From assembly GCA_052143655.1 (NCBI GenBank), contig JBKQSL010000026.1, forward strand, positions 1 to 20,432: a stretch of DNA of 20,432 bases, given 5' to 3'. The DNA is from CAVSUR01 sp052143655 (lineage in GTDB: Bacteria > Actinomycetota > Actinomycetes > Streptosporangiales > Streptosporangiaceae). The first letter of the stretch is position 1, and each line of letters starts with the position of its first letter. Positions 15,924-20,432 of the stretch are shown piece after piece. Position numbers and translations under genes: made by a program. The notes below the pieces were generated by a model. It was not told the DNA's origin, ran no database searches, and worked only from the letters and a program-made list of their open reading frames with translations.

Positions 15924-16646
15924 ATGCGATTCACTTCTGAACAGCGCCCCGGCGACGGCGTCCTCGAACGCGAATTCACCCTCGGCGAGATCCCCGGCAT
16001 CCTGTGGACGCCTGGATCCGCACCGGCCCCGCTGATCCTGAGCGGCCACAACGGCGGCTTGCACAAGCGGCACCCCCGGCTGGTGGCCCGGGCCCGGCAC
16101 TACGCGGCGGAGTACGGCTTCGCGGTGGCCGCCATCGACGCCCCCGGGCACGGTGACCGGCCCCGTTCCGCCGTCGATGAGCAGGCCCGCGCCGACCTCC
16201 GCCGGGCGATGGAGGCCGGCGAGCCGGTCGGCGAGATCGTCGACGCCTTCATCGTCCCGCTGGTCGAAAGGGCGGTCCCGGAATGGCGGACCACCCTGGA
16301 CGCCCTCCTTTCGCTGCCCGGGATCGGCGGCCCGGCCGGGTACGAGGGGATGACCGCCATCGGCATCCGGCTGGCGCTGGTCGAGCCGCGCATCTCGGCC
16401 GCCGTTTTCTTCGCCGGGGGTTTCGTGCCCGGCACCCTGCGCGAGGAGGCCCGGCAGGTCACCATTCCGCTGCAGTTCCTGCTGCAGTGGGACGACGAAG
16501 GGATGGAACGGCAGTCGGCCCTGGACCTGTTCGACGCCTTCGGCACCAGGGAGAAGACGCTGCACGCCAATCTGGGCGGGCACGCCGGCGTCCCGTGGTT
16601 CGAGGTGGACGCCGCGGCCCGGTTCTTCGCCCGGCACCTGAAGTAA
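15924..16646 (+). CDS. Alpha/beta hydrolase, passenger gene
   Basis: A 240-aa protein of the alpha/beta-hydrolase fold, close to dienelactone-hydrolase-like proteins of Streptomyces. LILSGHNGGLHKRHPRL (37-53) is the oxyanion-hole region, and AAIDAPGHGDRPRS (69-82) follows. LLQWDDEGMERQ (186-197) holds the likely acid, and LHANLGGHAGVPWFEVDAAARFFARHL (213-239) holds the likely catalytic His220. The nucleophile elbow should read GYSGG or GxSxG; here it reads GYEGMTAIG (139-147), with no Ser or Cys at that point. The enzyme may therefore be inactive or altered. I chose the ATG at 15924, with GAAAGG at 15911-15916; an in-frame ATG at 15843 would add 27 residues across the hairpins. It is the only undamaged passenger gene with a recognised family. 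Confidence 0.85.
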   Translation: MRFTSEQRPGDGVLEREFTLGEIPGILWTPGSAPAPLILSGHNGGLHKRHPRLVARARHYAAEYGFAVAAIDAPGHGDRPRSAVDEQARADLRRAMEAGEPVGEIVDAFIVPLVERAVPEWRTTLDALLSLPGIGGPAGYEGMTAIGIRLALVEPRISAAVFFAGGFVPGTLREEARQVTIPLQFLLQWDDEGMERQSALDLFDAFGTREKTLHANLGGHAGVPWFEVDAAARFFARHLK

Positions 16647-16656
16647 GGCCGGGCCG

Positions 16657-16875
16657 TCAGGCCAGCAGCAGACGGCAGCCGGTGCCGGCCAGGATGCCGC
16701 TCATCGAGGACAGGTCCTGGCCCTCCTCAATGACGGTGGCCAGCATATGCGCTCGGCCACCAGCGCCTCCATCAGCTGGGCCCACGCCGTGAGGCACTCG
16801 GCCCGTACCTTGCGGATCGCCGGGCAGGCGGCCGACTCGACCACCAGCGCCCGGGCCCGGGCCGGGGTTGGTCCG
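16657..16875 (-). pseudogene. Unrecognised small gene remnant, frameshifted
   Basis: On the minus strand TPARARALVVESAACPAIRK, then VRAECLTAWAQLMEALVAE, ends in a frame change at about 16745-16752. It continues one frame over as HMLATVIEEGQDLSSMSGIL and AGTGCRLLLA, then stop. The two parts read like one helical protein. No start is evident upstream; the frame dissolves near the TCCGTATAG repeat. It converges on the hydrolase with an 10-base gap. No family recognised. Confidence 0.4.
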
Positions 16876-16920
16876 TATAGCCCCCCTTCACCGGGACGGT
16901 TCGCGGAACACCTATACGGA
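16872..16920. repeat. 9-bp inverted repeat, 31-base spacer
   Basis: TCCGTATAG (16872-16880) and CTATACGGA (16912-16920) are perfect complements. An inner GTTC-GCG-GAAC dyad lies in the spacer. The AT-rich core in GC-rich surroundings suggests a protein site, possibly for a recombinase or a regulator. Confidence 0.5.
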
Positions 16921-17011
16921 AGACCCTGACCTGGGGCTCCGTTCCCGTCGGCCGGTGTTCCGTTGAGGGATCCCACCACGCCAAAATCCACACCGAACGC
17001 TGGTCACAGGC

Positions 17012-17027
17012 CGTAGTGATTACTACG
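17012..17027. promoter_or_regulatory. Interrupted palindrome CGTAGT-GATT-ACTACG
   Basis: A perfect 6-bp dyad with a 4-base centre lies five bases beyond the stop of the minus-strand gene 17033-17464. It could serve as its terminator stem or as an operator. The flanking 16921-17032 holds nothing else that I can see. Confidence 0.4.
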
Positions 17028-17032
17028 CAGGG

Positions 17033-17464
17033 CTACTTGGGTCTCATCGCAGCTTCCCGAGTGGAGGGCCCAGAAGCATCGCGTACACCAGCGCCAGCAC
17101 CCAGGTGTCGTCCGGGCGGTACCAACCGGAGGGGCTTTTCCCGGAAGCGGTCGGTGAGACTCTCGGCGCGACCGCGGGGAAGGTTCGCGGCCTGGCAGGT
17201 GGCCCAGCTGGTGCAGGGCCGTCCGGTGATCCGGCTGAAGGGGTGCCAGGTCTCGCACACGCACCCGGGATGCGGGGTGCCAACGCAGCCGTGCGTGCAC
17301 GGCGTCATCACGATCGGGTACAGGCGGGGCGGTTCTTCGCTCAGCTGCTCGACGGCCGGGCTCTGGTTCTGCTCCTCCAGACGCCGGCGGGCGGCGGTGT
17401 AGGAGATGCCCTCACGGGCGGCGGTGTCGCGGGCGGCGTGCTTGGTGCGCTTGTCGGCGGTCAT
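17033..17464 (-). CDS. Cys-rich mobile-element protein, unknown, probably frameshifted
   Basis: A 143-aa frame starts at an ATG with GGGAG about eight bases ahead. The N-terminus MTADKRTKHAARDTAAREGI then SYTAARRRLEE is a basic helix seen in small proteins near actinomycete mobile elements. The centre has six cysteines (56, 60, 68, 70, 84, 90) in CTHGCVGTPHPGCVCETWHPF and RPCTSWATCQ, possibly a metal site. After REKPLR (residue 113) the frame loses sense. One frame over reads WYRPDDTWVLALVYAMLLGP with a stop at 17044, so a single extra T near 17125 probably shifted the original C-terminus. No function known. Confidence 0.55.
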   Translation of the reverse strand: MTADKRTKHAARDTAAREGISYTAARRRLEEQNQSPAVEQLSEEPPRLYPIVMTPCTHGCVGTPHPGCVCETWHPFSRITGRPCTSWATCQAANLPRGRAESLTDRFREKPLRLVPPGRHLGAGAGVRDASGPSTREAAMRPK

Positions 17465-17691
17465 GGCCGTCTCCCAGTGCGGCAGGGACTCCCCGCGCGT
17501 GCCCCGCCCAGGGTGCGTGACCGATGGACAGGCTGATGCGGGCACGTGAGGCGTAAGCCCCTTGTCCTCGGTCGCCGCTCTTCGGCGTGGGCGAAGAGAC
17601 AGCTCGGAGTCGGGCCGACGTGTGGCAGCCGGCTCCCGCGGTAGACCCGCCCGCTGACACCGCGCTGCGGTTCGAGGCCGCGTGCCGGCTC
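17465..17691. other. Intergenic stretch without recognisable gene
   Basis: These 227 bases separate the minus-strand gene from the candidate res site. Longer frames crossing it (for example a minus-strand frame back to 17695) have no protein-like composition. A T-arm-like GCGG-TTCGAGG-CCGC occurs at about 17667-17681, but no complete tRNA can be folded. Confidence 0.45.
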
Positions 17692-17818
17692 TCATAAACG
17701 ATCCTTTGCCCGAGCAAGATCAAGAAGGAGGGCGCGGGGCCGCGAAGCGCCGGTTCGGTTCGCAGAACTCGTTCTCACCTAAAGGTGGGTTCGGGGTACT
17801 TCTGAGAATCGTTTGTGA
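17692..17818. promoter_or_regulatory. Candidate res site / resolvase control region
   Basis: TCATAAACGAT (17692-17702) and ATCGTTTGTGA (17808-17818) are inverted copies with one mismatch, 105 bases apart. Inside lie TTCTCA (17772-17777) and TGAGAA (17803-17808), and CACC-TAAA-GGTG (17776-17787). Total length about 127 bases, next to the resolvase gene, matches the about 120-bp res sites of Tn3-family elements, which hold three dimer-binding dyads. The subsites are not assigned. Confidence 0.45.
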
Positions 17819-17832
17819 CAGCATCCGGGGGT

Positions 17833-18918
17833 ATGACGGTCCCCCCAGAGGCGTCCCCGGGCGACGCCGGCGACGTCGAGCGGCACCCCTGCCCCCGCTG
17901 CAAGGCCGACCCGGGCTCGCCGTGCCGCTCGCGTTCCGGCGCGGTCGCCGGCACCTACCACACCGGCCGCTTCACCAAGGTGCCCCGGCTCGCCAAGCTC
18001 CTGCGCGTGCCGACCCCCGCCGACCGCGGGCCCGGCCAGCCGTGGCGCCCCGGCACCCCGGTCCCGCTCGCCCTCGCGCCGGACACCCCGACCGCCGACA
18101 TCCGCATCGGGTACGCACGCTGCTCGACGCTGACCCAGGAACTCCAGTCGCAGCTTGACGCCCTGGCCAAGCACGGCATCCCGCGTGACAAGGTATTCTC
18201 CGAGAAGGTCAGCACCCGCGTACGCGTCCGCCCGCAGTTCGAGGCCGCGCTCACACTCGCCCGCCAGATCAAGGCCCACGCCCCGCACTGCCGGGTCATC
18301 TTCACCGTGTACGAGATGAAGCGCCTCGGCCGCGACGCCGCCGAACTCACCGCGCTCGCCGACCACCTCACCGCCCACGGCCTGGTCCTGGAAATGCTCG
18401 CCGGGCCCCTGCCCGGGATGTACGACCCGAGCGGGCCGGGCCGTCTGCTGTTCGCGTTCTTCGCCGCGATGGCGGAGACCGAGCGGGAGAACATCCGGGA
18501 GTCGACCCTCGAAGGGCTCGACGCGGCGGCCCGCAAGGGCAAGCACGGCGGCCGCCCGCCCGTCATCACCGAGGACATGCTGCACACCGTGCTGCGGCGC
18601 CGTGCGAACGGCGAGCCGGCCGGGCAGATCCAGCCCGACCTGATCATCCCCGCCGGCAAACGCAAGGGCCAGGCCCCCAGCGTCGCGAGCATCTACCGCG
18701 CGCTCGCCGAGCACGAGAAGAAGGAGGCGTACCCCGAGGCCGTCGCCCAGGCGCATGCCGACTTCGCCGACCTCCGGGACGCGGACGACATCCCGCGCCC
18801 CCGCCGAGTCCGCATCCGCCGCCCGGACGACCCGCTCACGGCCGAAGAAGCAGACCTCCGCCAACGACTTCAGACCCAGCCCCACCCGAACGCGGAGACC
18901 TCCACCCACGAACCATGA
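17833..18918 (+). CDS. Serine recombinase (resolvase) with N-terminal Cys/His finger
   Basis: A 361-aa site-specific recombinase that would resolve transposition cointegrates. Residues 20-43 form a C-x2-C...C...H finger (CPRCKADPGSPCRSRSG...HTGR). The catalytic domain follows: RIGYARCSTLTQELQSQLDAL with nucleophile Ser98, then YEMKRLGRDAAEL with Arg164 and Arg167, and FAFFAAMAETERENIRESTLEGL (long E-helix). A helix-turn-helix lies at about 243-292, then a charged tail. Typical resolvases are about 185-200 aa, so both ends are extended. The ATG at 17833 is preferred by homologous N-termini that I recall; a GTG at 17815 would add six residues. A GGGGG/CCCCC stem surrounds the ATG. The stop lies inside the right inverted repeat. 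It is undamaged. Confidence 0.9.
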   Translation: MTVPPEASPGDAGDVERHPCPRCKADPGSPCRSRSGAVAGTYHTGRFTKVPRLAKLLRVPTPADRGPGQPWRPGTPVPLALAPDTPTADIRIGYARCSTLTQELQSQLDALAKHGIPRDKVFSEKVSTRVRVRPQFEAALTLARQIKAHAPHCRVIFTVYEMKRLGRDAAELTALADHLTAHGLVLEMLAGPLPGMYDPSGPGRLLFAFFAAMAETERENIRESTLEGLDAAARKGKHGGRPPVITEDMLHTVLRRRANGEPAGQIQPDLIIPAGKRKGQAPSVASIYRALAEHEKKEAYPEAVAQAHADFADLRDADDIPRPRRVRIRRPDDPLTAEEADLRQRLQTQPHPNAETSTHEP

Positions 18919-18965
18919 TCGTTCTCACCGATAACCCTGTACCGATGTTCCCCAAGGCCGGATAT
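18911..18965 (-). repeat. Right terminal inverted repeat (55 bp)
   Basis: Inverted copy of 12919-12973 with two single-base indels. Its inner edge overlaps the end of the resolvase gene. Its outer edge (AAGGCCGGATAT) supplies the AAGG ribosome site and the first two bases of the start codon of the next gene. Confidence 0.95.
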
Positions 18966-19464
18966 GACCCTGAAGCCCTGCCCCGAGTGCGGCGCGCTGC
19001 TCGCCGACGTCGCCGGGCCGGTGCACGCGTACGTGCCGGGCTCGCCGGGATGCTGGCTGACGTTCACTCAGCTTGGTGCCGACGAGGCGGTCCGGTTCGG
19101 TTACGTGCCGGCCCGCCAGCTGCGGGTCGACGCGTACATGGCCCAGCATCCAGGCCCTGGGACGGACCGCCGTCAGCGGCAGTCGGTGTTCGTCCATCTG
19201 GTCAGCCTGGCCGCGGTGCTCGAAGGCGGGATGGCACCCGAGCGCGCGCCGCAACTGCTCCAGCGGGCGGTCATCAGCCGTCGCGACTTTCCGCCCCTGG
19301 AGCGAGCAGAGGGTCCAGGGACAGTCACTGTCCTGCACCTGGTCGGCGCCAGTGACCTGGCCGATTACGACAGACGCGGACGCGAATGGGCTGACGCTGT
19401 CTGGCAATCGTGGGCCAGCTATCACGAGCTCATCCGCGACGCCCTGAACGCGCTACGCCGCTGA
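18964..19464 (+). CDS. DUF5946-like protein
   Basis: A 166-aa protein of unknown function. It starts with CPECGALLADV (a Cys pair), then GSPGCWLTFTQLGADEAVRFG, RQLRVDAYMAQHPGPGT, RQSVFVHLVSLAAVLEGG, and a C-terminal helical part (ADAVWQSWASYHELIRDALNAL). The pattern Cys-x2-Cys, then CW, then VDAYxxQHPG and VHLxxL fits DUF5946. The ATG overlaps the right inverted repeat; AAGG at 18954-18957 is a weak ribosome site six bases ahead. Any original promoter would lie inside or beyond the transposon, so its expression may be lost or taken over. It is convergent with the HNH gene. Confidence 0.65.
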   Translation: MTLKPCPECGALLADVAGPVHAYVPGSPGCWLTFTQLGADEAVRFGYVPARQLRVDAYMAQHPGPGTDRRQRQSVFVHLVSLAAVLEGGMAPERAPQLLQRAVISRRDFPPLERAEGPGTVTVLHLVGASDLADYDRRGREWADAVWQSWASYHELIRDALNALRR

Positions 19465-19478
19465 ACTCCGGATCGCAA

Positions 19479-19499
19479 CACCGTCGTCAGGCGGCGGTG
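19479..19499. terminator. Bidirectional hairpin between convergent genes
   Basis: CACCGTCG and CGGCGGTG pair over 8 bp (one T-G) around TCAGG. It lies between the DUF5946-like gene and the HNH gene and overlaps the last codons of the latter. There is no T-run. Confidence 0.4.
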
Positions 19500-20432
19500 C
19501 TGGTGGGCGGGTCGTGGCTGCGCAGGGTGCGGGTGCGGTCGGGGCTGGTGGCGGTGACGTTCCCGTCGGAGTGCAGGGTGATGGCCCAGCTCCACCGGTG
19601 GATGGCGATCAGGTGGTGGAAGGAGCACAGGAGCAGGAGGTTGCCGAGGCTGGTGGTGCCGCCGTCGGCTCTGGGGATGAGGTGGTGGGGCTGGCAGGCG
19701 GCGGGGGGCTGGTCGCAGCCGGGGAACCGGCAGTGCCGGTCGCGGGCGGTGACGGCGCGGCGCAGGTGCGGCGGGATGACCGGCGTCGGCGTGCCGACGT
19801 CCAGCGGCAGGGATGGCGGGGAGATCAGGTCACTCGGGTGCCCGGTGCGCAGGAACGCGGCGAGCCCGCCGGGCCCGGACAGCAGCGCGACGGCCCGGCT
19901 GACGGCCAGGTCCCGGGCGGCTCGCCGGGCGCGTTCGTCCCGGTCCCGCTCCGGCCGGTCCCGGCCCGCCGCGTCCCGGTCCTGTCCTGGCTGGTCCCGG
20001 CCGGGCTGGCTGGGGTGCGGCCGGCCGGCGGCGCTGTTCCTGGTGCCTGGATCGCGGCGCAGGAGCTGGGCGGCGAGCCGGTCGAGGGACTGGGTGTCGA
20101 CGCGGCCGGTGACGATGGGCATGATCGTGGCGTCGCAGTCCGCGCCCGGCCCGGCCGGGGCGCTGCCCGGCCACCACGACCGCCAGGCCGCTCTGCCCGC
20201 GTCTGTCCCGCTGTCCTGCGGCCGGGCGGGACCCGGGCTGAGGGCGCTGCCCGGGCCTGTCCCGTCCGGGCCGCTGCCGTCCGGGCCGCTGCCCGGGGTG
20301 CTACCCGCGGCCCCGTGCTGGTTCAGCAGGTCGTCGAGGGTCAGGTGCAGCAGGATCTGGGTGGGCTGGCCGGCCCGGCCGGGCAGCCCGCCGGCCGCGA
20401 TCAGCCGCCGGCACGCCTCTTCCAGCGCGTCG
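19487..20432 (-). CDS. DUF222/HNH endonuclease-domain protein, 5' end outside window
   Basis: The frame stays open from the window edge to the stop at 19487, about 314 codons seen. The first visible part, ALEEACRRLIAAGGLPGRAG then QPTQILLHLTLDDLL, is the DUF222 (13E12-repeat-type) domain. The C-terminal HNH motif is complete: ARDRHCRFPGCDQPPAACQP, HHLIPRADGGTTSLGNLLLLC, SFHHLIAIHRW. Between them are a Gly/Ser/Pro/Asp linker (GSGPDGSGPDGTGPGS) and an Arg/Asp/Gln-rich linker (RDQPGQDRDAAGRDRPERDR). Such genes are numerous in actinomycete genomes and their role is unclear. An internal ATG at 20122 is not the start, because conserved DUF222 sequence lies upstream. Confidence 0.88.
   Translation of the reverse strand, partial: DALEEACRRLIAAGGLPGRAGQPTQILLHLTLDDLLNQHGAAGSTPGSGPDGSGPDGTGPGSALSPGPARPQDSGTDAGRAAWRSWWPGSAPAGPGADCDATIMPIVTGRVDTQSLDRLAAQLLRRDPGTRNSAAGRPHPSQPGRDQPGQDRDAAGRDRPERDRDERARRAARDLAVSRAVALLSGPGGLAAFLRTGHPSDLISPPSLPLDVGTPTPVIPPHLRRAVTARDRHCRFPGCDQPPAACQPHHLIPRADGGTTSLGNLLLLCSFHHLIAIHRWSWAITLHSDGNVTATSPDRTRTLRSHDPPTSTAA

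Larger units (their letters stand above)
12919..18965. mobile_element. Decayed Tn3-family transposon, about 6.05 kb
   Basis: The segment is bounded by 55-bp inverted repeats. It contains a broken Tn3-type transposase at one end, an intact serine resolvase at the other, a candidate res site and passenger genes. GGGG, the usual first bases of Tn3-family ends, occurs inside both repeats (12930-12933 and, inverted, 18950-18953). No 5-bp direct duplication is seen outside either boundary. The loss of transposase means it can no longer move by itself. The intact hydrolase and resolvase frames contrast with the damage elsewhere. Confidence 0.82.

Noticed and set aside
17629..17690. Possible tRNA (GCCGGCT...TGCGG-TTCGAGG-CCGCG...TGCCGGC)
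   Set aside because: Acceptor and T-arm look-alikes exist, but the total is only about 62 bases and no D- or anticodon arm folds.
12919..18965. CRISPR array or prophage
   Set aside because: No regularly spaced direct repeats and no phage structural, integrase or lysis genes are present; transposase and resolvase explain the segment.
18915..19355. Frame beginning MIVLTDNPVPMFPKAGYD inside the right repeat (and its twin in the left repeat)
   Set aside because: Both start inside the terminal repeat and run out of frame over a recognised gene; they are artefacts of the repeat.

Overview
The window is very GC-rich DNA with strong G/C third-position bias, GTG starts, ATGA overlaps and a DUF222/HNH gene, which points to an actinomycete. 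NdgR, the branched-chain amino acid gene order and the Streptomyces-like transposon remnants fit a Streptomyces/Streptosporangiales-type genome. The genus cannot be fixed from sequence alone.

Region 1 (1-11358) is a chromosomal leucine/isoleucine/valine locus. An IclR-type regulator (ndgR) is divergent from leuC-leuD, with a dyad operator inside its own promoter. A hairpin terminator follows leuD. Next comes a classic amino-acid attenuator: a 13-codon leader peptide containing a Leu-Val-Ile-Leu-Ile run, a 10-bp pause hairpin and an intrinsic terminator with six T. It precedes a tightly packed ilvB-ilvN-ilvC-leuB-cimA-ilvD operon. Together these encode acetolactate synthase (both subunits), ketol-acid reductoisomerase, dihydroxyacid dehydratase, citramalate synthase (threonine-independent 2-oxobutyrate) and the isopropylmalate isomerase and dehydrogenase steps. 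leuA and a branched-chain aminotransferase are not in the window. Short in-frame tandem repeats occur at the 5' end of leuB and at both ends of cimA.

Region 2 (11359-12910) holds an MFS efflux-type transporter behind a promoter with a 19-bp spacer and a dyad, the layout used by MerR/SoxR-family activators. No regulator gene lies beside it.

Region 3 (12919-18965) is a 6-kb segment bounded by 55-bp inverted repeats. It is a decayed Tn3-family transposon. The transposase is broken by frameshifts and has lost most of its catalytic core. The serine resolvase at the far end is intact and carries an N-terminal Cys/His finger, with a candidate res site upstream. Passenger genes are one alpha/beta hydrolase, whose expected nucleophile serine is missing, and several broken or unrecognised small genes. 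The hydrolase sits behind a 16-codon leader peptide and competing hairpins, an arrangement resembling ribosome-mediated attenuators of antibiotic-resistance genes; this is the most novel feature of the window.

Region 4 (18964-20432) is a DUF5946-like gene whose start codon abuts the right inverted repeat, then a convergent DUF222/HNH nuclease gene that runs off the window.
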